From positions 1 to 15,440 of the forward strand of contig DASPFV010000025.1 of assembly GCA_035620975.1 (NCBI GenBank): a DNA stretch of 15,440 nucleotides. Reading direction: 5' to 3'. Below, in pieces: positions 8,116 through 14,361 of this stretch. The stretch's first letter is position 1; each line of letters opens with the position of its first letter. Under the pieces are notes generated by a model. The model was given only the letters and a program-made list of their open reading frames with translations. It did not search any database and was not told the DNA's origin. Origin of the DNA: DASPFV01 sp035620975. GTDB lineage: Bacteria > Acidobacteriota > Vicinamibacteria > Vicinamibacterales > 2-12-FULL-66-21. The position numbers were made by a program, and so were the translations under genes.

Positions 8116-8630
8116 GGACGGCCGGGGTGCTGCTGGCCCTTGCCGGAGCGCTCGTGCTCCAGACCACGCTGGCGGGCCTGAGCATGGCAGGCGCGACGCG
8201 GGTCAACCTGGTGCTGGTGGCGGTGGTGTACGCGGCGCTGGCGTTCGGCCCGGTGACCGGGCTGCTGGCGGGCACCGCCGGGGGGCTCGCCCAGGACGCG
8301 CTGGCTGGCAGTATCATCGGAATTGGAGGGTTTTCGCAGACGCTCGTGGGGTTTTCCGTCGGGGTGCTCGGCGCGCAGTTCATCGTGTCGCAGCCGGTGC
8401 CCCGGTTCGTGATGTTCGCGGGGGCGACGTTTCTGCACGAAGCGTGCTTCCAGGCGCTGTTCGCGCTGGTCGAGACACGGGGCTTCCGGATGCTGCTGGC
8501 GGCCACGCTGATCCAGGCGCTGGTGAACGCGACCGTTGGCGTGACGGCGTTCTGGGTCGTGGAGCGGGGGCCGGGGCTGCTGCAGCGCCGCAGCACGCGC
8601 GGAGCGACCCTGAGCCGCCGCCACTTCTGA
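8112..8630 (+). CDS. mreD: Rod shape-determining protein MreD
   Basis: The product has 172 residues, normal for MreD (about 160-175), and is almost entirely hydrophobic with four or five membrane spans. A small-residue loop (GPVTGLLAGTAGGLAQDALAG) in the first half matches the family, where a conserved region precedes the G-x-x-G-F-S-type segment (GIGGFSQTLVGF). MreD is an integral inner-membrane partner of MreC in the elongasome. The GTG at 8112 overlaps the mreC stop by four bases (GTGA), and a purine-rich GAGGGTGG lies just upstream, so translation is probably coupled. The short basic tail (QRRSTRGATLSRRHF) should be cytoplasmic. The 66-base gap to mrdA holds GAACCT repeats. The family is weakly conserved, so position carries part of the identification. 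Confidence 0.92.
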   Translation: MRTAGVLLALAGALVLQTTLAGLSMAGATRVNLVLVAVVYAALAFGPVTGLLAGTAGGLAQDALAGSIIGIGGFSQTLVGFSVGVLGAQFIVSQPVPRFVMFAGATFLHEACFQALFALVETRGFRMLLAATLIQALVNATVGVTAFWVVERGPGLLQRRSTRGATLSRRHF

Positions 8631-8642
8631 ACGCCGATACGG

Positions 8643-8693
8643 GAACCTTGAACCTAGAAGAAGAACCTAGAGGACCTAGAGAGCTCTGAACCT
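8643..8693. repeat. GAACCTAGA direct repeats in the mreD-mrdA gap
   Basis: GAACCT begins at 8643, 8650, 8663 and 8688, with the variant GGACCT at 8672. Three copies extend to [GA]ACCTAGA. The array fills most of the 66-base gap and runs to within four bases of the mrdA ATG, displacing any normal Shine-Dalgarno. AGAGCTCT at 8680-8687 is an 8-bp palindrome within it. Confidence 0.75.
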
Positions 8694-8696
8694 GCT

Positions 8697-10592
8697 ATGG
8701 CACCCCCCCTCATCCCCGATGATCGCCGGCACGTCCCGCTGCGGCTCTCCTTCATGCAGTACGGAATGGCCGTGGCGTTCGCGCTCCTGGCCGTGGCGTT
8801 CTGGGTGTTCCAGGTGGCACAGCACGAGAAGTTCCGCGCGATGGCCGACAACAACCACACGCGCCGCCTCCCGCTGCCCGCGCCGCGAGGCATGCTCTTC
8901 GATCGGCACGGGACCGTGCTCGTCGAGAACCAGAACATCAACAACATCGCGCTCGTGCGGGAGCAGACCCGGAACCTCGACGAAACGCTGCGCGTGCTCG
9001 CGGAAGCCACCGGCGTGGACGAGGCGCAGCTCCGCGAAACGGTCAACCGCCGGCGGCGCGAGCCGAGCTACCGGCCGATCGTGCTCATCGAGAACGCGAC
9101 GTTCGAGCAGCGGGTGGCCGTCGAGGCGCGGCAGTGGGAGCTGCCGGGCATCGTCGCGCAGGAGGTGCCGACCCGCCGCTACCCGGCCAGCCAGACGGCG
9201 GCGCACCTGTTCGGGTACGTGAGCGAGATCAGCGAGGTCCAGCTCTCGCGGCCGGAGTACCACGGGCTGGAGCCCGGCGCGATGGTCGGGCAGGCCGGTG
9301 TCGAGCAGGCCTACAACCGGCTGCTGATGGGCGCCGACGGCGATCGCGTCGTCGTCGTCGACAGCCGCGGGCGCGAGATCGAGAACGTCGGCGAGCAGGC
9401 GCCCCGCGAGGGCCGCCGGGTACAGCTCACGATCGACGCCGACGTCCAGCGGGCGACGGCGGAAGGGTTCCAGCACTTCGGCTACAACGGCGCGGCCGTG
9501 ATCCTCGACCCCCGCTCCGGCGAGATCCTGGCGCTCGTGAGCCTGCCCGCCTACGACCCGAACCAGTTCGCCGTCGGCATCGACCTGGCGACCTGGCGCG
9601 CGCTCAACGTCGACAAGCTGCGGCCGCTGCAGAACCGTGCGCTGCAGGGCCGGTACTCGCCAGGATCCACCTTCAAGATCGCGGTGGCAGTGGCGGCGCT
9701 CGAGGAGGGCGTGGTGAGCCCCGAGCACCGCGTCTTCTGCCCCGGCGGCGGCAACTTCTATGGCCGGTTCTTCAAGTGCCACCTGGCGGGCGGCCACGGG
9801 TCGGTGGACATGCGCACCGCGCTCGAGAAGTCGTGCAACACCTACTTCTACACGCTGGGCAACATGCTCGGCGTGGACCGGATTCACAAGTGGTCCGCCG
9901 CGCTCGGGCTCGGCGAGCGTTCCGGCATCGACCTGCCGAACGAGGTGCGCGGGCTCGTGCCGTCGACCGAGTGGAAGAAGCAGGCGACCGGCGAGAAGTG
10001 GTACGCCGGCGAGACGATCTCGGTGTCGATCGGGCAGGGGCAGGTGAGCGTGACGCCGCTCTCGCTGGCGATCATGATGATGACGGTCGCCAACGGCGGC
10101 ACGCGCCACACGCCGCACGTGCTGAAGGCGGTGGACGAGGGGGACGGCTGGAAGCCCGTACCCGCGCCGGCCCCGCAGTCGGTGGCCAGAATGAAGGACT
10201 CGACGGTGCTGGCGCTTCACGAGGGGCTCTGGCGCGTCGTGAACGGGGCGGGCACGGGCGTGCGCGGCCGGATCCCGGGCTACAACGTGGCCGGCAAGAC
10301 CGGCACGGCCCAGGTGATCTCGAATCAGGGACGGGCGGCCGCCCGGGGTACCGATCGCGACCTGCGGGACCACGGCTGGTTCGTGTTCTTCGCGCCGCAC
10401 GACAAGCCCGAGATCGCCGGCGTGATCTTCGCCGAACACTCCGAGCACGGATACCTGGGCGCCCCCATCGCGAAGTACGCGATGGAGACCTATTTCGCGA
10501 AGAAGGAAGGGCGTCCGCTGCCGAAGCTCGAGCAGGCGCCGCCACCGCCGGTCGCGATCGCAACGGTGGCCTCGGCCGGCGCGGGGCAGTGA
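8697..10592 (+). CDS. mrdA: Penicillin-binding protein 2 (peptidoglycan transpeptidase, elongation)
   Basis: This class B PBP cross-links peptidoglycan on the periplasmic side of the inner membrane, paired with RodA. The 631 residues compare with 633 in E. coli PBP2. One membrane helix (about 20-42) is followed by the pedestal (about 50-240), including the conserved RG-x-[IL]-x-DR motif as RGMLFDR at 64-70. The transpeptidase domain spans about 260-600. Its three catalytic motifs are complete: STFK with nucleophile S324 and K327, SCN at 379-381, and KTGT at 534-537. GAMVGQAGVEQAYN at 194-207 is typical of the PBP2 pedestal. The tail after about 605 is Pro/Ala-rich. ATG at 8697 has no clear ribosome site because GAACCT repeats occupy the leader. 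rodA follows after 93 bases. Confidence 0.97.
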   Translation: MAPPLIPDDRRHVPLRLSFMQYGMAVAFALLAVAFWVFQVAQHEKFRAMADNNHTRRLPLPAPRGMLFDRHGTVLVENQNINNIALVREQTRNLDETLRVLAEATGVDEAQLRETVNRRRREPSYRPIVLIENATFEQRVAVEARQWELPGIVAQEVPTRRYPASQTAAHLFGYVSEISEVQLSRPEYHGLEPGAMVGQAGVEQAYNRLLMGADGDRVVVVDSRGREIENVGEQAPREGRRVQLTIDADVQRATAEGFQHFGYNGAAVILDPRSGEILALVSLPAYDPNQFAVGIDLATWRALNVDKLRPLQNRALQGRYSPGSTFKIAVAVAALEEGVVSPEHRVFCPGGGNFYGRFFKCHLAGGHGSVDMRTALEKSCNTYFYTLGNMLGVDRIHKWSAALGLGERSGIDLPNEVRGLVPSTEWKKQATGEKWYAGETISVSIGQGQVSVTPLSLAIMMMTVANGGTRHTPHVLKAVDEGDGWKPVPAPAPQSVARMKDSTVLALHEGLWRVVNGAGTGVRGRIPGYNVAGKTGTAQVISNQGRAAARGTDRDLRDHGWFVFFAPHDKPEIAGVIFAEHSEHGYLGAPIAKYAMETYFAKKEGRPLPKLEQAPPPPVAIATVASAGAGQ

Positions 10593-10597
10593 CCGTG

Positions 10598-10675
10598 GCC
10601 GGACGTCAACCGAGTCCGGCAATCGCCGCCCCGCGCGGGCGGGGGCTGGAAGCGCCAGGGTCCGGGTCCCGGCGC
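10598..10675 (+). other. Structured mrdA-rodA spacer with stacked inverted repeats
   Basis: The 93-base gap holds three inverted repeats. GCCGGAC (10598-10604) pairs with GTCCGGC (10614-10620). CCCGCGCGGG at 10630-10639 is a 10-bp palindrome. GCGCC-A-GGG (10652-10660) pairs with CCCGGCGC (10668-10675) with one bulged A. No U-tract follows, so read-through to rodA is expected. The last stem ends 10 bases before the rodA ATG and could limit ribosome access. Confidence 0.5.
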
Positions 10676-10685
10676 ATGTGAAGTC

Positions 10686-11792
10686 ATGTTCGAGCGGCGC
10701 CTGATCTTCCACGTCGACTGGCTGCTCATCGCGGCACTGCTGCTCATCGCGGGCATCGGGGTCGCGATGATCTACAGCACCACGTACGTGGTCACGGTCG
10801 ACGGCGGCCACGCCGGACCCCAGGTGCGTACCCAGCTCTACGCGCTGGTGCTGGGCCTGCTGGCCTTCACCATCTTCCTGGCCATCGACTACCGGGTGCT
10901 GGCCGAGCACTCGCTCATCCCGTACGCGGGCCTCCTCGCGCTGCTCCTGTTCGTCCTCTTCAAGGGGTCCACACAGTTCAACGCCACGCGCTGGATCGAA
11001 ATCGGGCCGTTCAACCTGCAGCCGTCCGAGTTCGCGCGGATGGTCGTCGCGCTCGTGCTGGCGATGTACTTCGGCGAGAACCGTCGCGGCGCGCGCAACG
11101 TCGGCGACCTGGCGATCGGCGGCGTGTTCACCGCCATTCCGCTGCTGCTCATCGCCAGGCAGCCGGACCTCGGCACGGCGGTCACGCTCATCCCGGTGTT
11201 CTTCGGCGTCACCTACCTGGCCGGGCTGCGGCTCCGGCTCATCGGGGTCATGGCGCTCCTCGCGCTCCTGCTGGCCTATCCGGCGTGGAAGTTCGGCCTG
11301 AAGGACTACCAGCGCACGCGCATCACCACCTTCCTCGACCCCGAGCAGGACCCGCGCGGCGACGGGTACCAGCAGATTCAGGCACGGATTACGGTCGGGT
11401 CGGGCGGGCTGACCGGCAAGGGATTCCGCGGCGGCACCCAGGGCCAGTACAAGTTCCTGCCGGTCGCCCACAACGATTTCATCTTCTCGGTCCTGGCGGA
11501 GGAGCAGGGTTTCCTGGGCGTGCTGGGAGCGCTCGGGCTCTATCTCTTCGTCATTCTCCGATCGCTCGAGGCGGCGCGCCTGTCCAAGGACCGGCTCGGC
11601 GCGTACCTCGTCAGCGGCATCGTCGCGGGGTTCTCGTTCCAGGTCCTGTACAACATCGCCATGTCCGCGGGGCTCGCGCCGGTGAAGGGGATCACCCTGC
11701 CGCTCATGAGCTACGGCGGGTCGTCGCTGATCGCGACGCTGGCGGCCTTCGGCCTCATCCTGAACGTGAGGATGCGGCGATTCACGAACTAG
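10686..11792 (+). CDS. rodA: Peptidoglycan glycosyltransferase RodA
   Basis: This SEDS-family polymerase extends glycan strands from lipid II during elongation and works as a complex with PBP2, encoded just upstream. The 368 residues (370 in E. coli) show about ten membrane segments starting at residues 12-31. The putative catalytic aspartate is D264 in AHNDFIFSVLAEEQGFLG (261-278), in the large periplasmic loop. The family signature APVKGITLPLMSYGGSS lies at 331-347, and WIEIGPFNLQPSEF (103-116) is also diagnostic. The order mrdA-rodA and membership in the mre run separate it from FtsW. ATG at 10686 is used, with only a weak ribosome site. The short C-terminal tail (RMRRFTN) is cytoplasmic. 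No anomalies seen. Confidence 0.97.
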   Translation: MFERRLIFHVDWLLIAALLLIAGIGVAMIYSTTYVVTVDGGHAGPQVRTQLYALVLGLLAFTIFLAIDYRVLAEHSLIPYAGLLALLLFVLFKGSTQFNATRWIEIGPFNLQPSEFARMVVALVLAMYFGENRRGARNVGDLAIGGVFTAIPLLLIARQPDLGTAVTLIPVFFGVTYLAGLRLRLIGVMALLALLLAYPAWKFGLKDYQRTRITTFLDPEQDPRGDGYQQIQARITVGSGGLTGKGFRGGTQGQYKFLPVAHNDFIFSVLAEEQGFLGVLGALGLYLFVILRSLEAARLSKDRLGAYLVSGIVAGFSFQVLYNIAMSAGLAPVKGITLPLMSYGGSSLIATLAAFGLILNVRMRRFTN

Positions 11793-11800
11793 GAGTCAGG

Positions 11801-11818
11801 GTCCGGCTGCGGCCGGAC
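11801..11818 (+). other. Hairpin after rodA
   Basis: GTCCGGC (11801-11807) pairs perfectly with GCCGGAC (11812-11818) around a TGCG loop, eight bases after the rodA stop. It uses the same heptamer words as the first mrdA-rodA hairpin but in opposite order. No U-tract follows. The remaining gap to the RNase gene (to 11969) shows no further signal I can support. A leader this long before an RNase E/G gene could allow self-cleavage control as in E. coli rne, but that is speculation. Confidence 0.4.
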
Positions 11819-11969
11819 GCATCGGACATCCGGCCACGACGCAGCGCTTCGACCATGGAGATTCTCCTCGCCGTCCTCGCCACGTCCCTCGCCGCTCTCG
11901 CGGCCAGCCGCGACGTGCGGGCCGGCGCCGGGTCCGCCGCCGTGTCCGCACCACAGTGGAGCTTCCCGC

Positions 11970-13604
11970 ATGAACAAGGAGATGATCATCTCCTCCAGCG
12001 ACCACGACACACGGGTCGCGATTCTCGAAGACGATCAGGTCGTCGAGGTCTTCATCGAGCGCGAACGCCAGCGCGGCGTGGTCGGCAATATCTACAAGGG
12101 CCGGGTCTCGAAGGTGCTCCCCGGCATGCAGTCCTCCTTCGTTGACATCGGACTCGAGCGCGACGCGTTCCTGTACGTCAGCGAGGTCGTCGACACCGTC
12201 GAGCAGTTCGAGCGGCTCGAGTCCGGTGAGGACGACGAGGAGGAGCCGGCTCCGGTCCTGGCGGCCGTCGCCGCCGAGCCGGCGGACGTCCGCGAGGGGG
12301 AGGAGGCTGCGGCGCCGCCTGCCAACGGCCGGCCGGAGCGCCGGGGCCGCGACCGCGAACGGGATCGCGAGCGCGAGCGGGCCCAGCCGAAGATCGAAGA
12401 TCTCCTGAAGGAAGGCCAGGAGGTGCTGGTCCAGGTCGTCAAGGAGCCCCTCGGCACCAAGGGCGCCCGCCTGACCTCGCACGTCACGATGCCCGGGCGC
12501 TTCCTGGTGTTCATGCCCACGGTCGATCACGTCGGCGTCTCCCGGAAGATCGAGTCGCGCGAGGAGCGCGCCCGGCTGCGCGGCATCGTCCGCGAGTTCC
12601 GCGAGCAGCACGGCTTCACCGGGGGCGTGATCATCCGCACGGCGGCGGGCGGCCGATCGAAGGAGGACATCATCAGCGACCTGGCCTATTTCCACCAGGT
12701 CTGGACGGAGATCCGCTCCAGGATGGATCAGCGGCGTGCGCCCGCCGTCCTGTTCCAGGAACAGAGCCTGGTCGTCAAGCTGCTCCGCGACCTCCTGACC
12801 GAGGACTACACCGCCATCCGCATCGACAACGAGCAGGAACACCGCCGCGTGGTCGCGCTCGTCGAGCGGATCATGCCGAACCTGCTGCCGCGCGTGAAGC
12901 TCTACACGAAGGACTATCCCATCTTCGAGGAGTACGGCGTCCAGGCCGAGATCGACAAGGCGCTTCGGCCGAAGGTGTGGCTGAAGTCCGGTGGCTACCT
13001 CGTCATCAACCAGACCGAGGCGCTGGTGGCCATCGACGTCAACACCGGACGCTACGTGGGGAAGAAGTCGAGCGGCCGGCTCGAGGACACCATCCTCAAG
13101 ACCAACCTGGAGGCGGTGAAAGAGATCGTCCGGCAGCTCCGCCTGCGCGATCTCGGCGGGATCATCGTGCTCGATCTGATCGACATGGAGGAGAAGAAGA
13201 ACCGCCAGCGCGTGTTCCAGGAGGTCGAGAAGGAGCTGCGGAAGGACCGGTCGCCTTCCAAGGCGCTCCAGGTCGCCGACTTCGGGCTGGTCATCGTGAC
13301 CCGCAAGCGCGTCAAACAGAGCCTCGAGCGACAGCTCACCGAGCCGTGTCCGTACTGCTCGGGGTCGGGCTCGATCAAGTCGAGCTCGACGATCTGCTAT
13401 GAAATCCTCTCGGAGTTGAAGAAGATCGGGCCCGAGCTGGACGGCCATGGGGTCGTGCTGCGGGTCAACCCGGACATCGCGCGGGCGCTGAAGGAGGAGG
13501 AGAGCGCCCTCCTGCGCGAACTGCGCGAGATCCTCGGCAAGCCGGTGACCATCAAGCCCGACATGCACCTGCACCACGAGCAGTTCGACGTCATGGCGGT
13601 TTAG
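11970..13604 (+). CDS. rng: Ribonuclease E/G family endoribonuclease
   Basis: This single-strand-specific endonuclease matures rRNA and starts mRNA decay. The 544 residues hold an S1 RNA-binding fold (about 36-180) interrupted by a charged insertion (about 80-142: acidic, then Ala/Pro, then Arg/Glu/Asp-rich). The catalytic DNase I-like subdomain follows. Metal-binding aspartates are D356 (VAIDVNTG) and D402 (IIVLDLIDM), matching D303 and D346 of E. coli RNase E. The zinc-link CPYC is at 460-463. NTG-x(n)-TNLEA-x-x-EI-x-RQLRLRDLGG is the family core. There is no long degradosome scaffold, so it is closer to RNase G. GGAG at 11958-11961 supports ATG 11970. An 18-bp palindrome covers codons 3-9. 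RNase G also follows mre genes in E. coli. Confidence 0.95.
   Translation: MNKEMIISSSDHDTRVAILEDDQVVEVFIERERQRGVVGNIYKGRVSKVLPGMQSSFVDIGLERDAFLYVSEVVDTVEQFERLESGEDDEEEPAPVLAAVAAEPADVREGEEAAAPPANGRPERRGRDRERDRERERAQPKIEDLLKEGQEVLVQVVKEPLGTKGARLTSHVTMPGRFLVFMPTVDHVGVSRKIESREERARLRGIVREFREQHGFTGGVIIRTAAGGRSKEDIISDLAYFHQVWTEIRSRMDQRRAPAVLFQEQSLVVKLLRDLLTEDYTAIRIDNEQEHRRVVALVERIMPNLLPRVKLYTKDYPIFEEYGVQAEIDKALRPKVWLKSGGYLVINQTEALVAIDVNTGRYVGKKSSGRLEDTILKTNLEAVKEIVRQLRLRDLGGIIVLDLIDMEEKKNRQRVFQEVEKELRKDRSPSKALQVADFGLVIVTRKRVKQSLERQLTEPCPYCSGSGSIKSSSTICYEILSELKKIGPELDGHGVVLRVNPDIARALKEEESALLRELREILGKPVTIKPDMHLHHEQFDVMAV
11977..11994. other. 18-bp perfect palindrome in the 5' end of the RNase E/G gene
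   Basis: AGGAGATGATCATCTCCT reads identically on both strands and covers codons 3-9 of the RNase gene. In mRNA it could fold on itself, with GGAG near the start codon paired to CUCC. In DNA it could bind a dimeric repressor. Its location near the start of an RNase that in other bacteria controls its own mRNA makes a regulatory role plausible, though unproven. Confidence 0.5.
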
Positions 13605-13664
13605 GTGCCTGGGGTGCCTTGGGTGCCCTGGGTGCGAGCGTGCCTGGGTGCCTCGGGTGCGAGA
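13604..13664. repeat. Nonamer array GGTGCCTNG after the RNase gene
   Basis: GGTGC begins at 13604, 13613, 13622, 13631, 13647 and 13656, with the variant CGTGC at 13639, so the period is 8-9 bases. Unit endings alternate between CCTGG-like and GAG-like forms. The first copy overlaps the stop codon of the RNase gene (TAG at 13602-13604). It lies between two convergent genes, upstream of a strong hairpin. Confidence 0.8.
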
Positions 13665-13685
13665 GGCGTCAGCTCGACCGGGCAA

Positions 13686-13715
13686 GAGCCGAGGGCGGGA
13701 CGCCGCCCCCGGCTT
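13686..13715. terminator. Hairpin between convergent RNase gene and secreted-protein gene
   Basis: AGCCG (13687-13691) pairs with CGGCT (13710-13714), and GGGCGG (13693-13698) with CCGCCC (13703-13708). One A/C mismatch interrupts the stem and the loop is GACG. An outer G/T wobble at 13686/13715 is possible. It is very stable and lies 82 bases after the RNase stop and 10 bases beyond the opposing stop. There is no real U-tract; the minus-strand side continues TCTTG. It is likely a two-way transcription end or 3'-protecting structure. Confidence 0.6.
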
Positions 13716-13724
13716 CAGATCCAG

Positions 13725-14213
13725 CTATGGCGCCGCGGCCGGGGCGGCGACGGGGAGGTGGATCAGGAAGTGATTGCCTCCGCGGTTGATCCAGACACGC
13801 AGGTAGTCGTTTCCCCGCAGCATCTGGACCTTCGACGCGCCGGACGCGGGAGGCGCGTCCTTGACCACCATCTTGACTTCGGCCTGCGGGACGATGCTGA
13901 CGACCTCCCGGCCGCGCACGGTCTTGCCCTGCACGAACTCGACCCAGCGCGCGAGTGCCTCGCTCGTGCCGACCGCCTCCGGTTTGGCGGTCTGCGCCGT
14001 CAGACGCACCTGGTAGGTGCCGGCGGGCAGCGGCTTGCCGTCGGCGGTGACCGCACGCGGAATCCGCACCGACCCCAGAGCCATCTCGCCCGTGGGCGCG
14101 GCCGGCTCTTCGGCGCGAACCGGCTGATCGTTCGGCGCCTGGTGCTGGGCCAGCGCATCACCCGCGGCCAGCGCCGAGGCCAGAACTCCGATCAGAATCC
14201 ACAGCCTTTTCAT
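13725..14213 (-). CDS. Secreted protein of unknown function
   Basis: The 162-residue protein has a clear Sec signal peptide: KR, a hydrophobic core at about 4-17, and a signal peptidase I site ALA/QH at 22/23. A Pro/Ala/Glu-rich linker (about 26-42) follows. The folded part (about 45-150) contains GSVRIPRAVTADGKPLPAGTYQ, a pattern I associate loosely with small beta-sandwich secreted proteins in which LPAGTY precedes a strand. It has no cysteine in the mature part and no catalytic motif I can name. I do not recognise the family. ATG 14213 is supported by AGGAGAG six bases upstream and a consensus -10 box at 14247-14252. It therefore probably has its own transcript, independent of the DUF4097-like gene upstream on the same strand. 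Its location should be periplasmic or extracellular. Confidence 0.85.
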   Translation of the reverse strand: MKRLWILIGVLASALAAGDALAQHQAPNDQPVRAEEPAAPTGEMALGSVRIPRAVTADGKPLPAGTYQVRLTAQTAKPEAVGTSEALARWVEFVQGKTVRGREVVSIVPQAEVKMVVKDAPPASGASKVQMLRGNDYLRVWINRGGNHFLIHLPVAAPAAAP

Positions 14214-14246
14214 TGCGCACTCTCCTGCGAACGCAGATGTCCCGTC

Positions 14247-14252
14247 ATTATA
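14247..14252 (-). promoter_or_regulatory. Consensus -10 box (TATAAT) for the secreted-protein gene
   Basis: The minus strand reads TATAAT exactly, 33 bases upstream of the ATG at 14213. At a 17-base spacer the -35 position is AAGTCC, a poor match to TTGACA. The predicted transcript would start near 14240 and have a leader of about 27 bases that includes the Shine-Dalgarno AGGAGAG at 14220-14226. Confidence 0.55.
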
Positions 14253-14289
14253 TCGGGATCTCGGCGACCGGACTTCACGGTAGCAAGAG

Positions 14290-14304
14290 GGTTGCCAGGC
14301 AACC
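14290..14304 (-). other. Short hairpin in the gap after the DUF4097-like gene
   Basis: GGTTGC (14290-14295) pairs with GCAACC (14299-14304) around a 3-base loop, about 58 bases downstream of the DUF4097-like stop on the minus strand. The next minus-strand bases (CTCTTGC) are only weakly U-rich. It may be a weak terminator separating the two minus-strand genes. The stretch 14313-14352 beside it is rich in CCCGGG-type words, and TGACCGGTCA at 14355-14364 is a 10-bp palindrome over the stop codon. Confidence 0.3.
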
Positions 14305-14361
14305 AGGAATCCGGGCCCGCCGAACCCGGGAACCCGGCAAGGCACCCCGGGACCTGACCGG

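Noticed and set aside
8676..11471. 931-codon open frame on the minus strand opposite mrdA and rodA
   Set aside because: It is an antisense shadow produced by high GC and third-position bias. The composition is dominated by Arg, His, Asp, Val and Leu with no domain, while the plus strand encodes complete PBP2 and RodA.
11796..13685. 629-codon minus-strand open frame opposite the RNase E/G gene
   Set aside because: Same kind of antisense shadow; the plus strand has all RNase catalytic residues.
13605..14357. 250-codon plus-strand open frame after the RNase gene
   Set aside because: It begins in the nonamer repeats and runs antisense to the signal-peptide protein, which has a proper ribosome site and promoter.
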